Shown here piece after piece: positions 37,872-48,800 of a stretch of 64,000 nt of DNA. This DNA is from Terriglobales bacterium (lineage in GTDB: Bacteria; Acidobacteriota; Terriglobia; Terriglobales; Acidobacteriaceae): the NCBI GenBank assembly GCA_025462725.1, contig JAOAPE010000005.1, positions 1-64,000 of the forward strand, in the 5' to 3' direction. The notes beneath the pieces were generated by a model that worked only from the letters and a program-made list of their open reading frames with translations, was not told where the DNA came from and ran no database searches. The translations under genes were made by a program, and so were the position numbers. How positions within the stretch are numbered: the stretch's first letter is position 1; the number at the start of each line of letters is the position of its first letter.

Positions 37872-40517
37872 TTATTGCAAACTCACGAGTACTTCTATAG
37901 TCCCGGTGGAACCAGTCATGCTTTGTAGAGCTTTGCCAACGACGGCTCCTACCATCCGATTGCGATCAGTCCCCTTCATCGCATATCCCGGAGTCGATGA
38001 AGAAACGAGAAGGTCCCCTACACTAATTTTGCCATTTTCGGAGGTAACCTTACACGGCACAATCCCTACCATTGCTAGCGGAATCTCTTCTGTTTCGTGG
38101 CGGGGGTCGTCCGCTGCATGTGGCGTCGCCAGAACCCCCGGCTTAGTTGAAAATATTCCTGCCACCAACGTTGAATACGGTCTGTCCACTTTCTTAAATC
38201 GCCGGACTCCGGTCGGATCGATGGCCATAATGTCACCTGGGCCGTAAGTGGAACGCGGTTCTAGCACCGAAACCGACTCAGCAAAATCAGCGCCCGTTGT
38301 TGCAGTTCCACCATTTGCAAACATCCTTCCCGTATTGTCTACGCGAAAAACTCTTGCCGCGTTTGCGCCAGCACGGCCAATGAGAAGGTCGCCGCTGCTC
38401 ACGCTGTCAAAAAGACCGGCGGCCCCGCCATTTGCGGATATTTTTCCGTATACACCGGCAAGGATTGCGGTGCCTATTGTGACCGAAGTGCCTGCCGTGG
38501 CTTCTCCCCAAACGCCGGCACCAGTCGTCGAATTGGAACGGCCATAAACGCCCACTGCATCACCCGTTGCAGAATCGGCCAATCCCTGAACTCCGGTTCC
38601 GTTGTCGCTGGAGGAGTGCCCGAAAACACCGACATTGTCCCCACTTGTCTGAAGAGCGTCTCCCCATACCCCAGTCCCTAAGGTAGAGGTATTCGCCGTG
38701 ATTCCGCGCACCCCGGCGCTGTGACCGCTGCTTGCCCCTGACGCCAGATTCTCGCCCAGGATGCCAAAACCATCTGTACTTGACGTCGTGCCGAACACAC
38801 CAGAGATGAACCCGGAGGTTGCTGTCACATCGCCGTGGATCGCAGAAGGAGGTGGCGCTCCAATACTGAACGAACCAACCCCAGGAGCAGTTTGTGAGAC
38901 GTCGATCTTAGCGATTGGTGCAGCCATACCGATTCCGACATTGCCGTCTTTATCAATCAGCATCCGGGTTCCGGCGGAGACGCCGCCATGATGCGTAGCG
39001 AACTCGATCGATGCGCTATTGAGGCCCCCGTCTCGAACGTCCTTAACACTCACGCCTGTAAATGCTCCATCCAGCAAACCCATATTAATCTGTGAAGGGA
39101 CATTGCTGATGGCGTGTGCAGTCGTAAAAATCTTGAGTAGCTGGTTTGTTCCCGAAAGATTAGTGCCTACTGAAATATCTCCGATTCCAACGTCGAGAGC
39201 CGCTACTGGGTTAACAGTGCCGATGCCTACACGCCCGTCCTTGTCTATAAGCATGCGAGTGCCAGCTGATACCCCTCCATGATGAGTGGAGAACTCTATT
39301 GAAGCACTGTTGAAGCTGCCATCTCGTACGTCCTTCACATTCAAGCCGGTGAAGGCACCATCAAGAAGTCCTACGTTTATCTGCGAAGGGACGTTGCTCG
39401 GTGAATGCGCTGTGGAAAAGAACTTGCGAATCTGATTTGCTCCTTGGAAATTACTTCCCAGCGTAATATCTCCACCAGTGCTGCCCACATCTAAGAGGCT
39501 AGCCGGTGCGGTGGAACCTATTCCGACCCGACCATCTTTGTCGATAACCATCCGCGTTCCCGCTGAAAGACCCCCGTGATGTGTTGAGAATTCCATTGAG
39601 GCGCTATTGAAGCTACCGTCTCGCACATCTTTTATGCTTAAACCGGTGAATGATCCATCCTGCAATCCCAAATTCAATTGGGAGGGCACATTCCCAGTCG
39701 CATGGGCAGTTGAAAATGCTTTGAGCAACTGGTTCGTCCCCAGATAATTCGCTCCTAGCAAGATATCTCCGCCCGCACTCCCAATGTCTAATTTCCCAGC
39801 CGGCGCGCTCGTACCGATTCCCACGTTGCCGGAAGCATCTTCGAAAATTCCAGAGCTAATGATGTTTGTTGTGGCATCGAATTTTGCGAGGGCATTGGGA
39901 GAAGGATTTGCCGTAGTAGTGTTGAAAGTCCCATTTTTCTCAGTTGCGGCTTGACTGCTTTCTCCCAGCCGCTTCGATTTTGTCGTGTTGTTTACCAAAC
40001 CCACATCGGCTAATAAAAAAGCTGAGATTGGCTTGCCCCCCAACGTATCCGCATCAGCAGCCTTCAAAGCGTAAGGCACGCTGACCATCAACGTGCGCGG
40101 GAGGTTTTTTGTCCCCTCTGTGAAGACTGCTATCCAGTGTGCATCGTCTCCGGCGAAAAGCTCGACAGGCAATCCCTCTGCGCTGGTGCTGCCTAAGAGT
40201 ACTGTGTAACGACCTTGATCATCTAGGTTAACGATCCGTGTTTCCTGCCAAGCAGGAACGCCTCCCTCTTGGGTAGGGTAGATTGCAAAGGTCGTCTGTA
40301 CCTGACCCGTTAAAGGCTTCCCCTCGGGATCTTTCAATGTTCCGCTGAATTTCACAACCCTCGGCACACCTTGAGTCTTGCCGAGTTGCGCTGGATCGGC
40401 TGACTGCGCTGCTTCTGCAGAAGGTGAGTCCTGACTTACGGCGAATGTAGCGGAGCAGATCACAAGCAAGACTGAGGTGAGGAACTGGAAGGAGGGGTTG
40501 CTAGATCGAATTTTCAA
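37872..40517 (-). CDS. Secreted repeat fibre protein with conserved C-terminal cap
   Basis: About 881 residues. After a signal peptide comes the same N-terminal domain as in the giant fibre (FSGTLKD ... GRYTVLLGSTS ... LMVSVPYALKAADADTLGGK), then four ~97-residue repeats with VGIG-type turns, then Gly/Ser/Thr-rich fibre, and a globular end (GADFAESVSVLE ... GDIMAIDP ... VGIVPCKVT ... GDLLVSS) seen in phage-fibre-like bacterial proteins. The frame stays open to 40658, but TTG 40517 gives a normal signal peptide (MKIRSSN ... FAVSQ); ribosome site weak, so the start is uncertain. Lies between PAP2-Wzi and SLBB genes of set B. Confidence 0.75.
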   Translation of the reverse strand: MKIRSSNPSFQFLTSVLLVICSATFAVSQDSPSAEAAQSADPAQLGKTQGVPRVVKFSGTLKDPEGKPLTGQVQTTFAIYPTQEGGVPAWQETRIVNLDDQGRYTVLLGSTSAEGLPVELFAGDDAHWIAVFTEGTKNLPRTLMVSVPYALKAADADTLGGKPISAFLLADVGLVNNTTKSKRLGESSQAATEKNGTFNTTTANPSPNALAKFDATTNIISSGIFEDASGNVGIGTSAPAGKLDIGSAGGDILLGANYLGTNQLLKAFSTAHATGNVPSQLNLGLQDGSFTGLSIKDVRDGSFNSASMEFSTHHGGLSAGTRMVIDKDGRVGIGSTAPASLLDVGSTGGDITLGSNFQGANQIRKFFSTAHSPSNVPSQINVGLLDGAFTGLNVKDVRDGSFNSASIEFSTHHGGVSAGTRMLIDKDGRVGIGTVNPVAALDVGIGDISVGTNLSGTNQLLKIFTTAHAISNVPSQINMGLLDGAFTGVSVKDVRDGGLNSASIEFATHHGGVSAGTRMLIDKDGNVGIGMAAPIAKIDVSQTAPGVGSFSIGAPPPSAIHGDVTATSGFISGVFGTTSSTDGFGILGENLASGASSGHSAGVRGITANTSTLGTGVWGDALQTSGDNVGVFGHSSSDNGTGVQGLADSATGDAVGVYGRSNSTTGAGVWGEATAGTSVTIGTAILAGVYGKISANGGAAGLFDSVSSGDLLIGRAGANAARVFRVDNTGRMFANGGTATTGADFAESVSVLEPRSTYGPGDIMAIDPTGVRRFKKVDRPYSTLVAGIFSTKPGVLATPHAADDPRHETEEIPLAMVGIVPCKVTSENGKISVGDLLVSSSTPGYAMKGTDRNRMVGAVVGKALQSMTGSTGTIEVLVSLQ
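38900..39840 (-). repeat. Four direct repeats of about 291-297 bases in the fibre gene
   Basis: Units encoding about 97-99 residues, each with NVPSQ-N-GL-DG-FTG, KDVRDG-NSAS-EF, THHGG-SAGTRM and IDKDG-VGIG. Matching points fall at 38990, 39281 and 39578, with one more, partly diverged copy near 39800. One unit also occurs in the giant fibre at about 14390-14680. Confidence 0.8.
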
Positions 40518-40710
40518 GGCACGCTCGCAATCGTCTGAACTAGTGACTTCTGAAATGTACAGCGTCAAAAAGTTACTTGACACGCAGACGCACCAAATCC
40601 AGCTACTTTCGATTAGTAGCAAATGTATAACACATGGTACAAACCTTGAAAACGACAAACTGAGCGAATGGGGGAACTTAGGAGTGCTTTTGCCTAAGCT
40701 CTAGGGTTTT

Positions 40711-43230
40711 TCAATGCTTACGGGGTCTATATGTCAGTTGTAAAGAGGTAGCGACATTCTCTCTTTCGCCAGTAGCGAGAATCGGATAATTCCATCGTTC
40801 ATATTGCGCCTTGCCGGATATATCGATCTGCCCGAATTTCCACTCAACCTTGGTCCAGTAGTCTCGGATGCTACCGCCTTGCTGAACAAATTCAGGGCTA
40901 ACTTGATTTCGGCGATGACCCACCTCAATACTGTTCTGCCCGGAAAACCAATAAGTACTTTTTAACGTAAACCCGCTACCTTGACGTCCCACGGTATGGC
41001 CGAGAAGGGTTCCTTGATTTGTAAAACCGCTTAGAAATCGGGCGTTGTAATAATAGCTCCCTATAGGTCTTAATCCCGGCAGGTCCGTATAGTAGCCCTC
41101 GGCACGGAAATCCAAATGATTGAATCCAGGGATCGCCGCCAAATAAATGCCGGGGCTCATTGCGGAACGACGAGGATATCCGATAGGAGATATCTCATCC
41201 TCTGTCATGGAATCATTATAAATGGTAAGTCTGTCCCGCAACTTTGGTATGCGATATCGAAAGTCGAAACCTGCTCTGCGATCTCCAGGGTCGTTTGGTT
41301 CCCCTGGGTTGGTGTTCGTTAACACTACAGTCCGCAAGAAACTACGCGTCGTTAGCGGAAAACCTGGACCTCCAAAGACCGTTGTTACTGAGATTCCGTA
41401 TTCAAAGTTCGGAGTAGGCTTGAAACTGACCTTACCACCATCGATTAGCGGTTGCCGTTTCAGTCCGGGACCGAAGGATTGAGTCACACTTCTCTCAAAT
41501 TGATGTCCTGCTAGTTGCCCAACGAAAAACTCTCCCCTGACGGGGCCTAAATAGTGAAGGAAGCCGGGTAAAGCAAGCGGAGCCGCCCTTGTGATGCGCG
41601 CCATCAATATAGGTTCAGCATTACTTGAAAAATTGAGTGAACCGAAATTGTTAGGACTCCACCAAAGCGATTGCTTCCCAATCGATATTGCCCAAGCCTC
41701 GGAGAGGTTGAAACTGATGTAGGAATCGAGCAATCTGAAGCGGTTCAAGGCTCCAATTGCTATTCCCGCCTGAACTGGCACCGAGTCTATTCTGGAGATT
41801 TCCTGCCGTTCTGAAAATGACAATGCTGGCGACGACGGAGAGTGCTGGTATTCGCCGCGGGAGTAAATAGTGAAACGCCCGTAGGTAGCCCAGCCCGAGA
41901 AACCCATCACCAAGTTCAAGCCTTCACGATATGGTCTTCCGAAATCATTGTAAATCGTCTGCCCAAAATGATAACCGTCTGAGAGTGCAGGACCGGAAAT
42001 CCCGGTCACTCGCGTGTAGATGGACTCAAAGCGCGGAGTTATGGATGTACGCCCTGTCGCGACGTCACGTTCATCCCGCAATTCAGATTTGAGTTCAGTA
42101 ATCAGCCTGCTGGCGACGAGATCTGCACTGCGATTCTCGAAATCTGCGTTTTCAGCTTCCGCAAGCTGTCGTGCACACTCACTTCTCGTCCAAGGACGGA
42201 GACCGCTGAAGCCAGACTTTACATACCCGAGCGCTGCCAATCTCTCCAGCGCGGGATACATCCAGCTGTCGAGTGGCACATAGGGAGAACCAAGAACCGG
42301 TTCTTCTGCGCTTGGGCGTGAGAATATACCAATATCTTCTCCCGGCAAGTTCAGATTGTGATGTTTCTTGTAAACAAGGGTACCGATGCCGTATCCCAGT
42401 GCGCTTCCAATGACAACATCTGTTGGAAAGTGTTGGCGGCCAGTGACTCGTGCCAAGCTGACCGCGGTCGCAAGTCCGTAGGCACCTATTTTAGTCAAAG
42501 GGCCAGGATACTCATGCGCGATAACTGACGCTGCCGACCAAGCCACGATGGCGTGCTCTGACGGGAAACTGTCTCCGCCGCTACTGAAAAAATCGCCCCG
42601 GCCATTCCCGTCGAACGGCCTTTGCCGCCGGAGCGCGTATTTCAACGCGCTGGCAACCGCTATGCTGTTTAATACGGCTTCGGTCCCGAGCACTCCGGTT
42701 TCACGGGCGTGATCGTTACCTTTCATTCTCCCAGCAATGTAAAATCCGCCAACACCGCCGGCTAGCGCAATAACTGCAGCATCAGAAAAAGTCTTACTTC
42801 TTGTTCCCGAATTGACTGCAGGTGTTAATGCTTCATAAAGGTACGCATCCCGGTGGAGTAACTCTCCAGTTAATGCAGCGGCGGGAACTAACCAGTATGC
42901 ATCCTTACGCCTGAGCCCAAGAGGAGCCCTCCATATTGCTCTTTGGTCCTTAATAAAATTGACTGCGAAAGCACGTTCCAACGACTTCGCCCCTTTGACA
43001 TTCCCTGTTGCAGTTTCATCTGGTGTCGCCACAGGCTTTTTCTCGCTGACCTCCCTACTCGAAATTGCCGGACTTACACCCACTTGCTCCGAGCCCACAG
43101 GGGCTTTCTCTGTTACTGAGTTTTGCGCCATACAGTTAGGGTGCCATAAGATTGCCGCTGCAAAAATCAGCAAAGCAATTGCTTGAACCCGATAACGAAC
43201 CGCCGGAACGAGACCTACCCCTGTATTCAC
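40711..43230 (-). CDS. PAP2 phosphatase fused to Wzi-like outer-membrane barrel (set B)
   Basis: An 839-residue paralogue of the protein at 1924-4398. Signal peptide about 1-35. PAP2 domain (about 110-285) with complete catalytic motifs: K197-x6-R204-P205, PSEH (223-226), R261-x5-H267-x3-D271. The Wzi-like part begins near 318 (PYVPLDSWMYPALERL) and continues to the C-terminus with barrel-like alternation. GTG 43230 has AGGAG 10 bases upstream. It is the first or second gene of export set B, whereas its paralogue in set A lies between SLBB and Wzz genes. Known families; the fusion's role is inferred (phosphate removal or anchoring at the outer surface). Confidence 0.82.
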   Translation of the reverse strand: MNTGVGLVPAVRYRVQAIALLIFAAAILWHPNCMAQNSVTEKAPVGSEQVGVSPAISSREVSEKKPVATPDETATGNVKGAKSLERAFAVNFIKDQRAIWRAPLGLRRKDAYWLVPAAALTGELLHRDAYLYEALTPAVNSGTRSKTFSDAAVIALAGGVGGFYIAGRMKGNDHARETGVLGTEAVLNSIAVASALKYALRRQRPFDGNGRGDFFSSGGDSFPSEHAIVAWSAASVIAHEYPGPLTKIGAYGLATAVSLARVTGRQHFPTDVVIGSALGYGIGTLVYKKHHNLNLPGEDIGIFSRPSAEEPVLGSPYVPLDSWMYPALERLAALGYVKSGFSGLRPWTRSECARQLAEAENADFENRSADLVASRLITELKSELRDERDVATGRTSITPRFESIYTRVTGISGPALSDGYHFGQTIYNDFGRPYREGLNLVMGFSGWATYGRFTIYSRGEYQHSPSSPALSFSERQEISRIDSVPVQAGIAIGALNRFRLLDSYISFNLSEAWAISIGKQSLWWSPNNFGSLNFSSNAEPILMARITRAAPLALPGFLHYLGPVRGEFFVGQLAGHQFERSVTQSFGPGLKRQPLIDGGKVSFKPTPNFEYGISVTTVFGGPGFPLTTRSFLRTVVLTNTNPGEPNDPGDRRAGFDFRYRIPKLRDRLTIYNDSMTEDEISPIGYPRRSAMSPGIYLAAIPGFNHLDFRAEGYYTDLPGLRPIGSYYYNARFLSGFTNQGTLLGHTVGRQGSGFTLKSTYWFSGQNSIEVGHRRNQVSPEFVQQGGSIRDYWTKVEWKFGQIDISGKAQYERWNYPILATGERENVATSLQLTYRPRKH

Positions 43231-43392
43231 TTCGTAAAACTCCTTGTGTGAGCTAATGATTTCGAGTGACGTCTAGAGGAGCATTCTTACACAAATGCTC
43301 AAACATTCGCAGATCACAGAATTCGATTCTGCTATATGCACTTACTCATAATTGTGAGCTGTTCGGCAGCGGCAAAAGCCACGGGCACGCCG

Positions 43393-45684
43393 CTAGTCGT
43401 GGATAGCGATGAGATGCAAAGTTCCGGTCTTTACGTGCGAGGAATGATTGACAACTTGAATAATGATCCCACCCGGAGAGAGAGACCGGATGCACTCCAG
43501 TGAAAGCGGAATGCTTCCCTTCGATTCGTCCAATAGCGTCGCCGTTACTGTGTAATTTGAATCCGTGAACTTTGAGTCCCACACAACATTAATGCTCGCT
43601 CGAGTTCCGGGACCGATACTTCCAATGCTAACGCGTTTGTGCTTGGCGCCGCTTCCTTGAGCAATCCCTGACGTGACCTTCAACCTCGTGAAGTTTGCGG
43701 CGGCCGGCGTTGTTATTCCAATCGGCCCAGGATCTTGAAAAGTCGAGCCGTTCAGCAAAGAAGCGTTCAATTGCGGTATTGCCGTGCTGCTGTGCACAAC
43801 CAAAGGGGGGGTCCCTTCCAGAGCATTCGAAGAGATCTGCCCCAAAGAGGTGATCTTCGCCAACTCATTCCCGCTGGCATTCCGGAATACCGCGCCGCCC
43901 ATAGAGGGAAGAGAGAGGATGGGATGAACATTTTCTTTATCGCCAATCTTGTTCGTGGCATCACCACGCGCGAATTCCAGCGTATTACCGTTGTTCTGGA
44001 TCCAATACGGATACCAGGAGTGCGAACCAGTTGCGCGATACAGCCCGATTCTTGGTTCTGGACCGTCCGCATCCAAGATCATCCTGGATCCTCCTCGGGT
44101 TCCGGTCGGTTTTACCTCCAGCCCCCGCGCGAAACTGAAGAGCGTAGCCGCCGTCCCGGTAATGTCTTGCCGACTTGTGTTATTGGCGCGATCAATGGTT
44201 TGATTCGCGGTATGGAAGTAACTATTGGCTATTATGGTCGTGCGGTCAGCATTACTGTCGATCAATGTGCCCACTTCCAAACCTTCAAAATCATTCGCGA
44301 TGATTTTCACGTCCATCGACGAACTCGATTTCGAATTACCTGTAACGTGCACTCCTACACCGGTACCGGTTGTAGCATTCTCGATAATGTTACTTGCCAA
44401 ATACACGATTTGGGCGGAGTCCAATCGAATCGATGTTCCATGCTTCTGGCAGTGGTAATCTCCGCCTGTCACAGTGGTATTTGCAATAGTGCGCCCGGAA
44501 TACGAAGGCTTAGGATCTTGATCACCGAACAACCATAATGCCGTGCTTTTGCAATCTCTCGAAGTAACAGCATCTAAAACATTAAGCGTTCCATAGTTGG
44601 CGGAGCCATCGAGTTTAATGTTGTGCTCAAAACCCGTCACCTGAATACGCATATAGTGATGCCGTACAGGTGTGATTTGCAGAATACCGACTGAGGATTT
44701 GCTGGAATGGCCGTCTAATGTGAAATCTTGCAGAACTAGGTTGTCGATCTCGTTCTGTCCGCCCAGGGATCCAACAATGGCACCAGCATTTCCGGAATAA
44801 ATGATCTTTGTTGCTCCCATGGAAACGCCGATTATTTGTATGTCGCTGCTGTTTGTTCGGATCTGGCGGTTTCCCAGCACATAAAATCCGGCGCCCAAAA
44901 GCAGTTTGATAGGCTTGTTTAAGACCAGGTCCGAATGACAGGGCATTTGAGTGTCGAGCACGGCCGAGACATCCACAATGCCCCCCTGCACTGGGAGATC
45001 ATCGTGTGCAGCTTGTATCTTTGCACACCAATCTGCTCCCACGAACTGATTGGCGCGTTGCAAATTGTTTTTTTCATATTCTGACTTTGCGGTAGTTGCT
45101 TGAGTTTCTGAGTGCACAGCGGTCTCTTGCATCGATGGACCAATTGTTTGCTTTGGATCTGTAGGGAAGGTGCCCGCCTTGGCGCTCATGTCAGCTAGAG
45201 CCTGGATTTCTTCCAATAATTGAGATCGGAACTCGCTCCGAAGTACAAAATCACTGCTTGGCCTTCCTGCCAGACTTGCTGAATCGGAGGACTTGAAGGC
45301 ATAAGGCACGCTTAAAAACATCGTTCGCTCTCCAACCGGTTCTCCATTAGCGAACACCTGCAAATATAACGAGGCAGACATTCGAAAAATCTCGATAGGG
45401 ATTCCGCCCACTGCTCCATTACCGACCACTACGTCGTAGTGCTTGTCTGGGGATAACTGCACATTTTGTGTTTCGCTCCACAACGCCGAGTTTGACTCTT
45501 GAGTTTCATAAAAGCTAAAAGTCAAAGCCAATATGTTTGACCGAGAGATATAGCTAGATGGGATGTTGCCAGAGTATCGAATCTGAGCGGGTACTGGTGT
45601 GACTGACGCTGGTAACTCTTGGGAGTGAAGTACGCTATTTATTAGGATGGAACCAAAAAAAATAAGAACTCGACACACTGCCAT
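43393..45684 (-). CDS. Secreted right-handed beta-helix protein
   Basis: A 763-residue secreted protein. A signal peptide (1-21) leads to the N-terminal domain shared with the two fibres (IRYSGNIPS ... YDVVVGN ... MFLSVPYAFKSSDSASLAG), then a pectate-lyase-like beta-helix (about 215-510) opening with GADWCAKIQAAHDDLPVQGG, a pattern of tailspikes and polysaccharide lyases. The C-terminal part (about 540-763) has a fibre-like segment. Could cleave or bind the locus polysaccharide; no catalytic residues can be assigned. ATG 45684 has no clear ribosome site. Confidence 0.75.
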   Translation of the reverse strand: MAVCRVLIFFGSILINSVLHSQELPASVTPVPAQIRYSGNIPSSYISRSNILALTFSFYETQESNSALWSETQNVQLSPDKHYDVVVGNGAVGGIPIEIFRMSASLYLQVFANGEPVGERTMFLSVPYAFKSSDSASLAGRPSSDFVLRSEFRSQLLEEIQALADMSAKAGTFPTDPKQTIGPSMQETAVHSETQATTAKSEYEKNNLQRANQFVGADWCAKIQAAHDDLPVQGGIVDVSAVLDTQMPCHSDLVLNKPIKLLLGAGFYVLGNRQIRTNSSDIQIIGVSMGATKIIYSGNAGAIVGSLGGQNEIDNLVLQDFTLDGHSSKSSVGILQITPVRHHYMRIQVTGFEHNIKLDGSANYGTLNVLDAVTSRDCKSTALWLFGDQDPKPSYSGRTIANTTVTGGDYHCQKHGTSIRLDSAQIVYLASNIIENATTGTGVGVHVTGNSKSSSSMDVKIIANDFEGLEVGTLIDSNADRTTIIANSYFHTANQTIDRANNTSRQDITGTAATLFSFARGLEVKPTGTRGGSRMILDADGPEPRIGLYRATGSHSWYPYWIQNNGNTLEFARGDATNKIGDKENVHPILSLPSMGGAVFRNASGNELAKITSLGQISSNALEGTPPLVVHSSTAIPQLNASLLNGSTFQDPGPIGITTPAAANFTRLKVTSGIAQGSGAKHKRVSIGSIGPGTRASINVVWDSKFTDSNYTVTATLLDESKGSIPLSLECIRSLSPGGIIIQVVNHSSHVKTGTLHLIAIHD

Positions 45685-45824
45685 GGGGGCCCGATAGCTC
45701 GCGCTGGTGGCTTTTTGAGCAATTGCTTGCTGACCAGCATCTCTGCTTTTAGTTGCATCCTGAGTTCCTCTGGAGGCTTAATGCCCAATTTCCATTGGTA
45801 CGTCAACTTGCGCCACTGTGATGC

Positions 45825-48800
45825 TTAATCGTGGGACGAGCTTAGATGATTAAATCTAGCTGACACGAATCGTCTCACCTCAGCAGTAACAGTCGTACTT
45901 TGCACAGCATCTCCGACACTCGCATTTACTTGCAGCTCATAATCTCCTGCAGCAACTGTGGGTATTGCTGTGTTATCGGCAGACAATCTTCGTGACCGCA
46001 CGCGTGCAACCGCCGAAGTATCTAAGCGCACCGTGATCGGCATAGATTGTCCATTTAGGATGGCCATCGCTGGCTCAACGGTGCATCTTGTTCCGCGCGG
46101 CGCGCCTGTACATTCGAATGTGACCACTTGACCGGAATTCGATGCGCTCGTCACTTCCATGCGCATCGATTGCGATTGCCCGGCCACTACGATAATGTCC
46201 GCGGCGGTTCGTGCAGGGCGGCCTGTCCTGCTCCCCGGTACGGTTGATGTGCCGGAGCCGACCGTGCCATTCGCAGCCACGCGCGAGAATCCCAATCCCA
46301 GATCATAAGCAAAGCCGATTACCGGCAACTTTTGCGGACTACCCGCTGCATTGTCAGTCACGGTCAAGATGCCGTTTCGCTGTCCGGTAGTGATGGGAGC
46401 GAAGGTCAGGTTGATAGTGCAAGTGGCATTTGCCGCAAGTGACGCGGGACAGTTGTTCGTCTGTGAATAATCACCACTCACAACGATGCTGCTGACTGTA
46501 AGGGCAAGAGTAGGATTATTGTTCTTCATCACCAGCGACTTCGGTCCGGATGTATGTCCGGGGAGTCCGGTGAATGACAATCCCGGAGAATCGAAACCGA
46601 CGACCGGCGCCGGGCCTGCCAGATTCAAAACCAAGTTGCCAAAGCTGTTGGCGTAGAAACCTGATGCAAGTATCCGATAAGTTGTGTTTGCTGAAACGTT
46701 GAAGTTCTGCATCTGCGAAGGTGCGCTGCTCTGCCCAGCGGCATCATCGTTGCAGTTGTACTGGCTGAATGTACCTATGCTTCCTGTCCACATTGAAAGT
46801 ACTGTGTCGTAGTCGGAGGTAAGAGTGTCAAGTGAAGACACGATACCCGTCGTAGCGGGCGTGTAGTTGAACCAAACGGCATGATGGTTAAATCCCGCTG
46901 TCGGGTCCCACCCTAACGGATCGGTTGGAAAGTATTGGCTGCTGGCGCTTGTACACGGGGCTGACGGATTCGGGTCCGTGTTCTCGGCCGTTGCCGCGGT
47001 CGTGTTCATGCTCGTAGTGAAGGTGCCGGAAGTGATTGCCATTCCGTTTGAGAGATCATCGTTGGGTTGAACCACCGTACCCGTTCCCGACAATCCAACG
47101 TGCGCTGGCGCGCCGCCATTTGACATCACAGTGATGCCACCAGTTCTCGATCCACCGGAGCGCGGATAAAACGTCACCGTAATCGCGCAGGTACCGTTCG
47201 CAGGCACCGAAGTACAGTTATTCGTCTGCGTGTAGTCGCCACCTGCGCTCACGCTAATAACACTGAGCGCCTGCGTTCCGATGTTTTTGATCGTCGCGAC
47301 TTGAGGAGCGCTCGAAGTTCCCACCGCTTGGTTGCCAAAACTCAGGCCACCTGGCGAAACCGCAATACAGGGGCCACCCGCGCAGGCTGGAACATTCAGG
47401 TCCCACATGCCGCGCCCGTGAGTGGCCGCACGCAAGGTGCGCGATGGGCGATGCAATCTCAGCCCGAACACAGCCACTTTGGGCAAGCCAGTCATCAATG
47501 TTGACCAAGTGGTGTTGGTTCCGCTGATGTTTGAGGTGACGAAGACCCCCACATCGGTCGCGAGATAAACAGTGTTCGGCAAATCCGGATCAGCGACGAT
47601 GTCGTTAGCAGGCGTGTTGGGGAGATTGCCCGTGATATTCGTCCACGTGCTGCCATTGGTCGTCATCCAGACATGATTACCTGCTGAAAAACCCGGGGCA
47701 GCTACGAACGCGTGAGTGGCGTCAAGGACTGACACGCCGCCTATACGCGTACAGTTGAAATTAGGTGAACAGGTTGTGGACACCGGCAGGCCTGGGGGCG
47801 TGACGGCGGTGTCAACCGGGGCAGTGCCACCTGGCGGGGTGCTGTTCAAGCTATTAACTCGAGTCACGAGGCCATCGCTGGTTCCAATGAATGCAGTATC
47901 GCTGTCGGGCGAAATGCCCATGGTTGTAACGGATTCCTGAGACTGATTGCTAGTAAGGTTTCCTGTGAGTGGGAGCCATGACAATGTTGTGGAACTGGTC
48001 GCGCGCCAGAGCCGATACGTACCGAAGTAAAGCTTCATCGGATTGCCGCTATCACCCACCATCGGTGGAATGAAAGAAACATTGTCCGCAGTAGAGATGC
48101 CGCCGCCTTGCGTGTTGGAACTTCCGAAGCTGGAGACGTTGCCACTTGGCGACCTTCGGATGTCCACGTCCTGGCAGTTCGCGTAGACAATGTTCGTGTC
48201 GTTCACATCGAAGACGGCGCTTGAACCATCACCGCACGTCACTTCGTCCCATGCAAGATTGCCGGTGAACTTCTGTGTGCCGTTGTCCTGGGTGCCGCCA
48301 AAGGTGATCTGGCTGTTACCGGGATGAATGGCAAAATAGCCGTAGAACTGGGTGATGTTGAGGGTATTGTTCAGCTCTGTCCAGGTCACCGCGCTGTTCG
48401 CGTTTATGCCGGTGGTGCTGTAAACACCGCCATCGTTGCCGATGTACATCTTCGTACCGTCTGCTTTGAACGATGCTGAGTGTTGATCTGCATGGATGCC
48501 GCCGGTGTCTTTTTGCCAGCTAACCCCGCCATCGACTGAATGAAAAAGGAAGTTAACGTTAGGATTACCCGACCCGCCAACAAGAACGTTATTCCCATTC
48601 AGCGGATTCACTGCTACGAGCATGTCGTAGAAGCATTGATTGGTGCAAAAATCGAACAAGCCACCATTTGTGTTGGTTACGGGGATCTGACTCCAACTCA
48701 GTCCTTGATTAACACTCTTGAAGAGTCCAAATAGGGCGCTGCCCGGGGTAGAGAGAGCCGCATAGACCACGGTTGCCGCATTGTCAGTGGCGAGCGAGAC

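Noticed and set aside
40677-40698. CTTAGG ... CCTAAG inverted repeat after the PAP2-Wzi copy B gene as a terminator
   Set aside because: The stem is only 6 bases with a 10-base loop and no T-tract follows on the minus strand.
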